A stretch of DNA of 64,000 bases, from positions 4,961,001 through 5,025,000 of the forward strand of contig NC_003075.7 in the NCBI RefSeq assembly GCF_000001735.4, read 5' to 3'. Source of the stretch: Arabidopsis thaliana (lineage: Eukaryota > Streptophyta > Magnoliopsida > Brassicales > Brassicaceae). Below are positions 22,865 through 33,966 of this stretch, in pieces. The notes under the pieces were generated by a model, which was not told the DNA's origin, ran no database searches, and saw nothing but the letters and a program-made list of their open reading frames with translations. The stretch's first letter is position 1. Every line of letters starts with the position of its first letter. The position numbers and the translations under genes are program-made.

Positions 22865-23235
22865 AATTGGGTTTGGGCCCCGAAATTTAAAAGCCCAACT
22901 ATAAAGACAATTGTCGCCAAATAGTCGTTGGATAGTCGTTCATTTTTATTGGGTTTGGGCTTCGGAATTCGAAAGCCCAACAAATTAATAGTGTGTCACA
23001 TGTTAGTCGTACTATCGTCGTTAACATCATTAGGTTCGGGCTTCAGAATTTAACAGCCCAACAAATAAAACGTCTGTCGCACGTTAGTCGTATTTTAGTC
23101 GTTAATTCTTTTGGGTTTGGGCACAAAATTTAAAAGCCCAATATCATTAAACGTCTGTCGTCTGTTAGTCGTATTTTCGTCGTTAAGTTTATTGGGTTTG
23201 GGCTTGGGCTTGGGATGTTGAAAGCCCAACAAATT
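22865..23235. repeat. Internal tandem array between the two CACTA genes
   Basis: About four to five degenerate units of roughly 85 bp. Each holds GGGTTTGGGC, then AAAGCCCAA (a GGGCTT/AAGCCC hairpin), then GTTAGTCGTATT and TCGTCGTTAA words. The TAGTCGT words are the same as in the subterminal arrays. The block lies upstream of the TNPA-like gene and downstream of TNPD, where it could be promoter or protein-binding DNA. Confidence 0.7.
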
Positions 23236-23385
23236 AATTATACTTATAAATATTCATGAAAATTATAAGGTTTCTATAATATTTATTCAAATAATTAAAC
23301 ATTAAATGATATATTCTTAAACAACATTTTTCAAGTAAATAGAAAAATAAATATACAAATAAAGCACACATTTAGTACTCTTTAT

Positions 23386-23529
23386 CATCTTCGACTTCAT
23401 CTTCGTTTGAAGACGATAAATTACATCAGAATTCATCTTCTGGTTCAGCATTTCCGACATCTTCGACTTCATCTTCTTCTGAAGACGATAAATTACATCA
23501 GAATTCATCTTCTAGTTCAGCATCTCTGA
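23386..23529 (-). repeat. 72-bp tandem duplication in an acidic tail
   Basis: Two units starting at 23386 and 23458, nearly identical. On - they read as acidic Ser/Glu/Asp codons (SSSEEDEVEDV). The unit is 24 codons, so the frame is kept. Each unit contains one TGA in that frame. Confidence 0.75.
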
Positions 23530-24259
23530 CATCGTAATACCGGATTGTGTAGTATTAGATCTTCAATTGTAGTTAGCAACACAGCTTCATCGCTTTCTGT
23601 TTGCAAAAGAGTCGGATCATTGTTTTTCATATTCTTCAGAAAAGTTTCCCCGAGGATTCACTTTTAAAACATTTCGCTAAATTTTTTTGGGTTTCTTTCT
23701 ATATGGATACGGAATATTACAAACTTGATCTGCCTGTGATACTGCATACACAAGTTATACATATTAATAGATATACAAAATTATTTAATAATTAACAGAG
23801 AACTTTATGTATTCTTAATTATGTACCTAGAATAAATGGCTCGTATTTATTGTATTTCCTAGATGATAGAACGTCTACAACGCCACCATGGCTTCGCCGA
23901 GTGCCTCTACCAATCACAAGGTCATACCACTTACACTTAAAAAGTGTGATTTTCAAATTGACAATGCCCTCATACTCGAATTCTATGATATTAGTTAAAG
24001 TATCGTAGAAATCCGCTACATCAGATGAATCCGCGTAATTTTCTCCTTTAACACATACCCCATAGTTACATGTTTTTCGTCCAGCGCCATGATTATTCGT
24101 ATGAAACAAATTCCCTCGCGTGAAATACATTAGCCAAGTTTTAACCTTCTTTAAACGCCCATGTACAATCTCTTGAACCAAAGTAGGAAATGGAGAAGTA
24201 GGGTTTCAATATGTTACCTACATAATAAATAAACAATATCAATATCAACATAATTTAAA

Positions 24260-24658
24260 AGGTTGGCCGAATTTTCCACCCTCTACTATTTATAATCTCA
24301 ACATTCCACCCTGAACTTTTGGCTCCTTGAAATATCACCATCAACGAATATATTCTCAAAATACCTACATGTACTTTTGGATTCATGTGAAATACTACGC
24401 CTCCAATTGAACCAGTGATTAAACAGGGATTAACCATAAACGCGGATAAATCGCAATCGCGGTACAGTAAACGCGGATTTATGGTTAATCCCAGTTTAAT
24501 CACTGGTTTAATTGGAGGCGTAGTATTTCACATGAATCCAAGAGTACATGTAGTTATTTTGAGAATATATTAGTTGATGGTGATATTTCAATGAGCAAAA
24601 AGTTCAGGGGGAAATGTTGAGATTGTAAATAGTAGAGGGTGAAAAATTCGGCCAACCT
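24260..24658. mobile_element. MULE-type foldback element (399 bp) inside a TNPD intron
   Basis: Two near-identical inverted arms of about 190 bp starting AGGTTGGCCGAATTTT meet around a short centre (near 24455). The flanks carry an exact 9-bp direct repeat TAATTTAAA (24251-24259 and 24659-24667). Long terminal inverted repeats with a 9-bp duplication are the hallmark of Mutator-like elements. It has no coding capacity. It sits between codons for WVKEYV and the DUF4216-like exon, in a TNPD intron with GT/AG borders. Confidence 0.9.
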
Positions 24659-25470
24659 TAATTTAAATGATTACTTTTGAAAATTACTAAAATGATGTAG
24701 ACTTACATATTCTTTAACCCATAGATAATATTCTTCAGCTCTTTTCGCGTAGAGTTCTTTTTCGGACAAAGTTGGATATTTCACTGTAAGAAAATCCTCG
24801 TACATATTATATTTACAAACGAAGATAAATAAATCAAAGTTATCATAATGGAAATTTTAAATTAAGGAGTGATTAAAAATATCTATCAAGTGGTTGAAAA
24901 TAGTCATAATTTCTTAAAACATATGCATGTGCGCTTTGATAGTCTTTCTCTGTAAGCCATTCCACGTGCATTTCACCACTTGGACGGCCGACGTGCATAA
25001 ATATGCTAGGTACTCCAGGGACATGATATACAGGAACTTCTCCTTCATCGAATCTTGTTAACCTGATCCATGTAATTGATTTTAATTCTTAAGTATAGCT
25101 TGCGCATCATAAAATAAATAATTATATTTACCTTGATTTTGTTTGTATATGATCGGCAAAGTAGTGCTCTGAAAAATAAGTAATCTCATCATTGATATAT
25201 GACTCAACAATTAATCCTGCCACATATCTTTCTTTGAACTTTTTGAAAAACCTCTCAAATGGGTACATCCACCGATATTGGACAAGGCCACCCAATTCAG
25301 CTTCGTATGGGAGATGGATAGGTAGGTGTTCCATAACATCAAAAAATGATGGTGGAAAGATCTTTTCCAAGTTACAGATTATTAAAACTATGTTCTGTTT
25401 GAGAATTTGAACCCGATTTTTCTGTAAAGTTCTCAAACATAAGTCCTGGAAAAATGCCCCAATTCCTAAA

Positions 25471-25477
<7 letters not shown>

Positions 25478-25504
<27 letters not shown>
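25478..25504. repeat. TA dinucleotide microsatellite
   Basis: An uninterrupted TA run of about 26 bp. It adds Tyr-Ile codons to the TNPD reading frame, so it lies in an intron or is a mutation. Confidence 0.85.
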
Positions 25505-25509
<5 letters not shown>

Positions 25510-27789
25510 AAGTGTGGCAACTTAAACAACATTTATTGTACCTGATAATGTAAGGTGGACATTCCGGTCAAGGAGTTCAGCAAAGATAAATGGAAGTAGT
25601 CGCTCCATAAAAACATGACAATCATGACTCTTCATGCCTGAAAACTTTCCATTCTCCATGTCTACACAACTAGCCAAATCTGAAGAATAACCATCTGGGA
25701 ATTTAACCTTATGTTTCACACAAGACAATAAACTCTGTTTGGCTTCTTATGTTAATGTATACACTGGAAATGGAGCTTTACCCTTACTATCAATATGTAA
25801 GTCTGACCGAGAACAAAAAATTTCGATATCCAATCTTGACATGATATTATCTTTTAATTTACCCTTAACACTCATGAGAGTGTTCATAATGTTGTCAAGA
25901 AAATTCTTCTCTGTATGCATCACATCAATATTATGTCAAAGATTGAGGTCCTTCCAGTAAGACAACTCCCACAAAATGCTTTGCTTGTGCCAATTATGTT
26001 CCTTTCCATAGCCTGGCATTTTCTTTTCATGACCGTTCCCACCAACGTCCTTCGTTTTTGCACTAGCCAACCGCTCGTAATAAACTTGCTCCCCTGTCAA
26101 AGACTCAGGTGGATACTCCCTAGAAGCATCTCTTCCCTTCAGAAAGTCTTTCTTGTTCCTACGGGATGGATGACCATGAGCAAGAAATCTACGATGACAA
26201 TCAAACCAGCATGTCTTCTGTCCATTGGGTAGATAAAAAGACTTTGTACTTTCCATACAAATTGGACAAGACAATTTACCATGAGTAGTCCATCCTGATA
26301 ACATGCTATAAGCCGGAAAGTCGCTTATCGTCCATAGTAGCACTGCTTTTAGATTAAAATTCTGACTCAATGATACATCGTACGCATCGACTCCAGTAGA
26401 CCACAACTCTTTTAGCTCCTCAATAAGAGGTTGGAGGAAGACATCAAGACTAGCTCGAGGATGATTTGGTCCAGTATTCAAAATTGTAAGAAATAAGTAC
26501 TCTGTATTCATGCACATACCAGGGGGTAAATTATATGGAGTCAGGATCACAGGCCACAACGAATGATTACGAGACATGCCAAAAGGATTGAACCCATCAG
26601 TACACAACCCGAGATAAACGTTACGAGGTTCTTCAGCAAACCAGGGATGTAACTCTTGGAAATATCTCCACTCTGCCGCATCTGAAGGATGATTCATTTC
26701 TCCCTCCTTTGATTGGTGCTCAGCATGCCATCGCATTGCTGCAGCTGTCTTGTGGCTCTGATACATTCTTTTTAACCGGTCTCAAATAGGTAGATACCAC
26801 ATATGACTATATGGTACTTTGGTTCTTCGACAGTCATCTTTAGGCTTCCATCTTTGTGCGCCACAAAATCAACAATGATCTTATTTTTCGTCTTCTTTCA
26901 AGAAAAGCATACAATTGTTCGAGCAAACATCAATTGTATGATATGGAAGTCCTAAATTGCGCATCAACTTTTTAGTTTGGTAATGTGAACTGGTAGCCTG
27001 GTTTCCTTCTTGTAAAAAATATGTAAACAGTTCGCAAACGGAATCCACCAACTTTTCACTCATATTATACTCCGCCTTGTTTTTCATGAGTCGATATGCT
27101 AAGGATAACTGCGACTGGCCTTCATGACAACCATCGTACAATGGAGTATTTGCACCTTTTAACAAGTCGTAGAATTTCTTTGAATTGTTAAGGACCGGTT
27201 CTTCCACATTCTGATAACTACCATCCTGATGATAACTATCATCATGATAGTTATCATCAAACCCCACGTTAAAATTAAATGCATCATTCACCATATCCAC
27301 ATATGGATCTTCTACAACATTACCCACTTCTTCATGATTCTCACTAAAATACGTCCTATCCGCGTAACTAGTTCCTATATCCATATTCAGTTCTTCTCCA
27401 TGCTTATACCAAACATAATAATTAGGCATAAATCCTTGACTAACAAATGACTACTAACTCTTCTACCTGAGATGATGTGTTTTTCATTCTTGCATACACT
27501 ACAAGGACAATGAAATTTACCTCGACTACTCTGTACTATAGGCTGACTATTAGCGAATGTCATGAATTCTTCTACTCATGCGACGTACTCTGCTGACAAA
27601 TTTCCCGTTACTTCATCAAATCTCTTGTACATCCAATCTCGATACAAACCGCCACCACCGCCATAATTGTAGTTTCCCGCCATTATATATACCATAAACT
27701 AAACTTATATTTTTTTCTTTGAAATCGTTTTTTTTTATTTGATGTTGTTTTGATTTGTTGGTGAATGAGAATGAAGAGTGTCGTGCATT

Positions 27790-28222
27790 ATATAGAGGAA
27801 TTTTACGACTATTTTACGATTACACACTGTAGTCGCTACAAAATTAGGTGTACCTACCCAGCAACGCGAAAAACGTTGTCCAACCATATTATACGACCAT
27901 TATGCAACTATTTGACGACAAACAAAAGGTAGTCGTATAATTGTCGCCTTTTTGCGACTAAATATTAAAGTCGGAAGTGTAGTCGTCAATGTACGAGTAC
28001 TTTACGACTACTTTTTTCCTTTAGTAATGTCGTCGTCAAATAGTCGTATTTGGACGACCATTGACCGACTAATTGTTGTAGTCGCTAAAATACGACTACG
28101 AAACGACCAATTTATCTGTTGTCGTAACATCGTCGTCCATCAGTCGTAAAGTAGTCGCACAAAAGGAGGACTACATTGTTAGTCGCCTTTCGTAGTCGTC
28201 GTTTGCCTGTTTTCTTGTAGTG
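27790..28222. repeat. CACTA right subterminal array and terminal repeat
   Basis: More than twenty copies of CGACTA/TAGTCG-like words, ending in the exact inverted 16-bp terminal repeat. The left and right arrays share words, not long alignable sequence. This array would also act as promoter-proximal sequence for the TNPD gene, which starts at about 27683 on -. Confidence 0.8.
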
Positions 28223-28384
28223 TGTAGTTCATATGTAGCTAAAATTGATGACGAGGTGTTTGGTTTTATTGTCTTGAGATTGAATGGTGACATATAGATT
28301 TAAATGGCTTTTTGTGTGTATTTTATTTAAGCTTCTTCAACCGGTTCGAGAAGATTTTTCTAAAGTTTCAGATCTGACTTGATA
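28223..28384. other. Short flank between CACTA and Copia LTR
   Basis: About 160 bp without recognised content. It may be the only non-transposon DNA on this side, or part of an older element. Confidence 0.4.
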
Positions 28385-29680
28385 TGTGAAGACAACTAAA
28401 GGAATTCGTAGCGGTTTATAACGATTTATAAATACTAATAACGAATTCAATTGCCAAGAGCAAGAGCAGTGTAAACAAAGAATTAAATCTAGATCTTATG
28501 GTTTGAATATACCTGGATATTCTGCAGCGGAAAGGTGAACCATATATCTCGAGATTATTTTCGCATCCCAAGTGTTCTGCCTCTACCGGTATCCACACGC
28601 ACACAAACTGGATCAGATCTGGAATGCTAATTCCTTTGAGATCTTATCTCAAAACTTTAGACAAACTTTTTGTCTCTTATATTTTAGTATTCTTGTGATC
28701 AAAAGTAAATTTCACAAACGTTGCTAATATATCATATATATATAGCCAAACGTATAACCCTAACTAATTAGAATTAATAATGGGCCAACGCCCAATAACT
28801 CTTTTACTTCCCTTTTGAAATTAACGTACATATTATATCATATATAACATATATAGTATAATAAACATTTTATTATATATGCACAACTACAAATATATAT
28901 GTGTATCTTATATATTTAGTGTGTTCGTTTGGTCGCCGCAGCTACTTGCGGAAGCGGCAACCGCAGGTGATGATGTTCGTTTGGTGGACGCAAGATGCTG
29001 CGGCCAAACGCTGCGACAAATGCAAGTACCTACGGCTAGAAATTATTGATGCCGTTTTAATTTAGCGTTAAATTGCGATTGACGTGGAAAAGGACAAAAA
29101 TGCCCTCAATATTTTTCAGAAACACACAAAAACCTAACCTAAAAATGCTGCGGCAAACGCAGCTTTTTCATCAACAAATTTCTTCTTCTCTTGGGTAATA
29201 TAGATCTCTCGGCAATTTGCAGCTTGTTCCCCACGAGCTTCCTCTGTTCATCATCGTCCTCGAGCTTCCTCTGTTCATCAAGCTCCTCTGTTCTTGAACA
29301 TCGACGAAATCAGGTTTGTTCATGTGAGATTGATAATTTTTGAAATGGGTTCTCTTTCTTGACTCTTCTCTTCTCTTTTGATCTTATGTTTATGGGTTTT
29401 TGTTAAAGTTCTCTGCTTAGCTCAAATCTAAACGGTTCTGAGAATTTGATTTACTTTGTGCTCTTCTCTTTGAATTTTGAATTGAGGTCTTTTGCTTCTC
29501 TTCTCTTAGCATGGTTTATACACTTGTCAGCCATTGTGATTAGTCTTTATTTCAACTATATCTTGCTTGAGGATAGTATTCTCCGAATTGTCATTCCCAT
29601 TGTTACTTGTTAGTCAACTTTGTATATAGAACTTTATTGGTTGGATTAAATTTGGGTCTGATTTGTTTCTCAATGAGCAG

Positions 29681-29750
29681 AGGCTGTGGCAGATGCGAAC
29701 AAAGCAATTGAGTTGGATCATTCATTAATCAAAGCTTACCTAAGAAAAGG
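29681..29750 (+). pseudogene. Captured exon similar to SGT1 TPR region
   Basis: Bounded by AATGAGCAG and GTAACG, so the intron borders are kept. It encodes EAVADANKAIELD..LIKAYLRKG, which I recognise as the second TPR repeat of plant SGT1, a co-chaperone with HSP90 and RAR1 in immune receptor stability and SCF function. Only this exon is seen, so it is a fragment and not a working gene. Confidence 0.65.
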
Positions 29751-30321
29751 GTAACGTTTTGCCATTTCCTCCTATGTAACATTTTATAGTGATGGTGTTT
29801 CTCTTCTCAGGAAATCTTTGCCCTTATGTAGAGTTCTCCGTGTCTCCTTAAATAATTGTGGAGTGTCTAATAATTGTTCTCTTTGCTCTTTGTTCTATTT
29901 TCTGTAATTTCAAGTCAAATGATTTATAGTTTTATAACTTGTTTGTTTGGGTTTTGATGATTTTTCAGGTTACAACTCAAGTGTTTTGAGAAAGAAGATG
30001 GCTAAAGATGTAAGTGTTTTGGTTTTTATTTTAGAGTTTTCGTCAATCAGTTTGCTAATGAGTGGCTAGGTTGAGCATAAACGTGCTTAACCTTTGATAT
30101 AACCTCAGTCAAGCATGAAGAGGAGCTAGCTGAGGTAAATATGAATGTCTTTGTGGTAGGCTAAATATAGCCATTGGATGTATTCATTTTGTGTTTGTAA
30201 TATTTAGGTTGGTTAACCAAATTGGTGGCTTCTAACATGGTTATATTGAATATGCAGCCTCAAGAAATTGTGGCAGTGAAAGATTGACATGTTTTGTTTG
30301 TCTTATGTGCTATTTATGCAG

Positions 30322-30534
30322 CTCGGAGATAGATTTATCTATGAAGTTGTGGATGAAGTGAATAACTTCCCTCACTTCTATGGTCCTATCAAAACCTTCG
30401 TTCCTCTTCCTTTGGATTATGTTGTCAAAGTTGAGAAGTTAACATTCATCAATTGCAATTTCACCTGCAGCTTTTTTGACTTGATGATTCAGTGGTTTAT
30501 GTGTAATTGCAATGTCACTCTTTTAATAATGTAA
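30322..30534 (+). pseudogene. Captured fragment similar to a DUF952 protein
   Basis: After an acceptor TTTATGCAG, the frame encodes LGDRFIYEVVDEVNNFPHFYGP..TFVPLPLDYVVKVEK, which fits the C-terminal half of DUF952 family proteins (the YE, FPH.YG and V signatures). It ends at TAA 30532-30534. A short upstream exon with an ATG and the codons MAKD ahead of GTAAGTG (29998-30012) may be its first exon. The function of the family is poorly known. Confidence 0.5.
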
Positions 30535-31282
30535 TTAAGAGAGATTTGTTTTCTATTCACAAAACAGTGTATTTATACTATTATTACAATGCAAGATTAA
30601 GATCAAAATCATTATCTTTTTTCATGACCTTCTCTACTTCTCCTTCATCATCTTCTTCATTATCATGACTATTTTTGTTTAAATTTAGCTCATGGTTTAT
30701 CATAAATTATATTGTTATAATTATATATTTAACAAAAAATCATTACTAGCTAAAAATATATTTCTTATGGATTTATATATATTTAAATCCCATTTTTTAT
30801 TCAAAATATATTTATATAACTTTATAAAATTTAAATAAAAAACTAAATGTAAAATTGTTGATGCGTCATAGAAACGAACACAAAAACCCGCGGTAGCGGC
30901 AACGTCAGCGGCAACGATGTCTAAACGAACATAAACCTGCGGCGGCGGCAGCGGCAACCGCAGCGTCTGCGGCGACGAAACGAACAACAACCTGCGGTAG
31001 TGTTTGCCGCCGCCGCTGCCGCTGTCGCTGCCGCAACCGCAAGCGGTAACCAAACGAACAGGCTAAACATATATATTATATTATTATTAATCCAACATTA
31101 ATCCAGTTTGCGTAGGTGTGTGACGTTGTAGGTTTGTACAATATTAGCAATGAGTTCTGACTCATAGATTATAAGCGGGTTCTAGCAAAACATTTAACCA
31201 CCTAATATTATACAAATGTCAAACCTCGATATTACAATTTTAACTAGGGTAAAGTACAACTGATTTCAGGACATTCCCAACA

Positions 31283-32165
31283 ATCTCCCACTTGTACTGG
31301 AATCATCTATTCCCATAATCCCTTTGTCTCTATATCTCGATCTCAGCATAAGGCAAGAAATTGTCATCCTTATTCAGCTAGACCATGTTTATCAAACTCC
31401 GATTTATACTGATAAAACAAATCTTCGATAGGCCCAGAGATATTTATCTCTTGTTATATAGGAGGGAGAAATCCCATCTTGTTCCATCCCTGTTCCTTAA
31501 ACAATTTATAATGCGCCCAATCACTGTCTTTATTAATTCGATATTTATAATGTTATATCTATAAATAACGCAGATTTGATTATGAAATGTTTTAAAAAAA
31601 TTAATTGGATTAATAACCTCTTAGAATATAATAAATATTATTGATATATGAGTATAATTAGTTTTCCAATTTTAAACCCACGTAATTATGAATAGTATTG
31701 AATAAGGGAATATATTAATTGGAAATAAATAAAAATTCTCTCTCCAAAAATCTTGTTGTAGGATTTATTGAAAAAAAATCAATGGCTACAATTAATTGAA
31801 TCGAATGGCCAAGATTATAACGTATGACCCAAAAGTTTTAAACCCGGGTCAAAAGGATACGCGTGTTTTTTAAGTGAAGGCGAGAGATCGGACGGTCACA
31901 AACAATTCAATCGAATGGCCAAGATTATAACGTAACTTAAGTGATTCTCAGTAAAAGGTAAACTTTTTCATGACATTAACATTTTAAACATATGATTTAA
32001 AGGTAAAAAATTTTTTTAACTGAGAATCACTTAACGTACGTCTCAAATAATAGAGTAGATAAATAAATAATACTGAAACAAATTTCATTAATCTGAAAAT
32101 AAATCCAAATGTATTTTAACATGAACATCATATCATAAAAGAAAAACCTCCCACTAAAAATAAGA
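31283..32165 (-). other. Copia 3' untranslated region
   Basis: Non-coding AT-rich DNA between the RNase H end and the polypurine tract. It contains a duplicated phrase CGAATGGCCAAGATTATAAC (about 31803 and 31912) and a small inverted-repeat element at 31937-32034. Confidence 0.55.
31937..32034. mobile_element. Small inverted-repeat (MITE-like) insertion
   Basis: TTAAGTGATTCTCAGT (31937-31952) and its exact reverse complement (32019-32034) border 98 bp of AT-rich DNA. No clear target duplication (both flanks carry ACGTA-like bases). It could be a MITE or a remnant hairpin. Confidence 0.45.
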
Positions 32166-33966
32166 TCATATCTTTATAAATCTAATGCCAATCGCAACAG
32201 TATGACTCTCATGCTTTGGCTGTGTAAGAGGTTTGGTAAAAGGATCAGCAACATTTGCATCCGTTGAAACTCTGCTAATCTTCACATCACCTCTATCAAT
32301 AATCTCACAAATGAGGTGATATCGCCTTTGAATGTGTTTGGAATTCTGGTGTGATCCAGGTTCTTTTGCGTGCGCGATGGCACCATTGTTATCACAGTAA
32401 AGATCAATGGGGCCTGAAATACTAGGAACCACACAAAGTTCAGTAATGAACTTCCTATTCCAAACAACTTCATTACCCGCTTCAGAAGCAGCTATATACT
32501 CAGCTTCAGTTGTAGAGTCTGCCACAGTGCTCTGTTTGGAACTCTTCTAACTCACTGCTCCTCAGTTGAGACAAAAGACAAATCCCGATTGTGATCGGAA
32601 ATCATCTTTGTCAGTTGGAAAGTTGGCATCAGTATTACCACTCACAACAAGTTCCTCACTTCCTCCATAGACAAAAAACTTATCCTTAGTTCTTCTCAAG
32701 TACTTAAAAATGTTCTTGACTACTATCCAGTGACTTTCACCTGGATCAGATTGGTATTTGCTCGTCATGCAAAGCACATGCAACAGCCAGGCGAGTGCAA
32801 AGATTAGCATACATGATAGATCCTATAGCAGAAGCATATGGAATCTTACTCATCCGCTCTCGCTCATCATGCGTCGAAGGATACTGAGTCTTGCTAAGAG
32901 TTATGCCATGAGACATTGGTATAAAGCCTTTCTTAGAATCATTCATATCGAACATGTGCAAGACCTTATCTATATAAGTATCTTGACTTAGTCCAATTAT
33001 TTTGTTTAATCTATCTCTATAGATTCTTATTCCAAGAATATTGACAGCTTCACCCATGTCTTTCATTGGGAAACAACTTCCAAGCCAAGTCTTAACAGAC
33101 TGAAGCAAATGAATGTCATTTCCGAGGAGCAGTATGTCATCTACATACAATACCAGAAATGCGACTGCGCTCCCACTAGTCTTCTTGTAAACACAAGGTT
33201 CTTCTTTGTTTCTAATGAAATCAAACTCTTTGATTGCCTCATTAAAACAAATATTCCAACTCCGAGATGCTTGCTTCAATCCATAAATGGAACGATGAAG
33301 CTTGCATACCTTCCAAGCAGACTCAAGAACAGTGAAACCTTCAGGTTGTGTCATGTACACATCCTCTTCGTGATTTCCATTAAGGAAAGGTGTTTTCACA
33401 TCCATTTGCCAAATTTCATAATCATAATGAGCAGCAATTGCTAAGAGAATCCGAATGGACTTGAGCATTGCGACTGGAGAATAGGTTTCATCATAGTCAA
33501 TACCATGAATTTGTTTGTAACCTTTCGCAACCAGTCTAGCTTTGTATATCTGTATATTATCATCCATGTCAATTTTCTTCTTGAATATACATTTACATTC
33601 TATGGCTTTTACGCCATCAAGTAAATCAACAAAAGTCCATACTTTGTTTTGTGACATGGATTCCATTTCGGATTTTGCGGCCTCTAAGCACTTATCGAAT
33701 ACCCAAGGAGTAGAACCAGAAGTAGTAATATTTAATTCTATAACATAGATACCAGAAGAAGAAATCTTGAATGTTTTCTTCTTCTCCAGATCTTCCAAGT
33801 ATTCAGGAGGGTTTGATCCATTCAATTTGTCCTTCTCAAGAATATCTCGAACTGAATAGGAACTTTGAGGGTTTGACATAACTGTCGAAAAAGAAAAGCA
33901 GAAATTAATATGATGTTCATAAATTTTAGAATTCTCAACAATTAAGAAAACTAACACTATACTCAA
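32166..33966 (-). pseudogene. Copia gag-protease-RT-RNase H, internally deleted
   Basis: On -, 33874 onward gives a Copia gag-type start (MSNPQSSYSVRDILEKDKLNGSN). After two short joins it passes through a fragment resembling the region before the protease (KKKTFKISSSGIYVIELN...STPWVFD), then RVT_2: ARLVAKGYKQ, QMDVKTPFLNG, YGLKQASR and YVDDILLLGN (catalytic Asp pair intact). All of this is one open frame of 406 codons. RNase H follows (32562-32810, then 32166-32525 with ADSTTEAEYIAASEA, LYCDNNGAI and DPFTKPL) after frame breaks. Integrase is missing. No 5' LTR or primer site was found upstream. Confidence 0.8.

Larger units (their letters stand above)
23386..27683 (-). pseudogene. TNPD-like CACTA transposase (tnp2 family)
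   Basis: Read on - from ATG 27683-27681: a transposase-associated N-terminal domain with HCPCSVC, then (frame change near 27430) an acidic region. The tnp2 core at 26766-25936 shows LGLCTDGFNPFG, a CPIC zinc pair and HGHPSRRNKKDF, followed by HNIDVMHTEKN near 25920 and a region like DUF4218 (25532-25128, IHLPYEAELGGLVQYRWMYPFERF). Exons with VPVYHVPGVPSIF and SEKELYAKRAEEYYLW follow, then a DUF4216-like exon (24181-23819). An acidic tail with a 72-bp duplication may follow. In-frame stops at 27576, 26881, 26869, 26782 and 25936 make it inactive. Confidence 0.85.
19205..28222 (-). mobile_element. Complete CACTA (En/Spm-type) DNA transposon
   Basis: The left end is CACTACAAGAAAACAG (19205-19220) and the right end is its exact reverse complement (28207-28222). 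Both are flanked by TGT (19202-19204 and 28223-28225), a 3-bp target duplication as expected for CACTA elements. Size 9018 bp. Both ends have dense ACGACTA/TAGTCGT subterminal words. It encodes TNPD-like (23.4-27.7 kb) and TNPA-like (19.95-22.5 kb) genes, both on -. Ends and duplication are intact, so insertion is fairly recent, but TNPD has stops. Confidence 0.95.
28919..31066 (+). mobile_element. Gene-capturing DNA element with TGTTCGTTTGG ends
   Basis: The left end TGTTCGTTTGGT and right end ACCAAACGAACA are inverted copies. Both subterminal zones are GC-rich with CGCAGC/GCGGCA words, unlike the AT-rich surroundings. The inside resembles spliced host gene pieces: a 5' UTR-like leader with AG|GT sites (about 29180-29310), an SGT1-like exon (29681-29750) and a DUF952-like exon (30322 on). 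No transposase was seen. This looks like a Pack-type non-autonomous transposon. The target duplication is not clear because both flanks are ATAT-rich, so the superfamily (hAT or MULE) is unassigned. Confidence 0.65.
28385..31282 (-). repeat. Copia 3' LTR on -, split by a nested element
   Basis: On - the tract AAGTGGGAGAT precedes TGTTGGGAATG (first LTR base at 31282), a standard Copia polypurine tract plus LTR start. The LTR runs to about 31066, is interrupted by a 2.1 kb element, resumes at about 28918 and ends GTTGTCTTCACA at 28385. Without the insert it is about 750 bp. A TATA-rich promoter (plus coordinates about 28730-28745) and a GCCCATTATTAATT block lie in the distal half. A matching 5' LTR was not found. 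Confidence 0.7.

Noticed and set aside
28925..31066. Stand-alone host gene with SGT1 and DUF952 domains
   Set aside because: The two pieces come from different families, most exons are missing, and everything is enclosed by inverted ends inside a Copia LTR.
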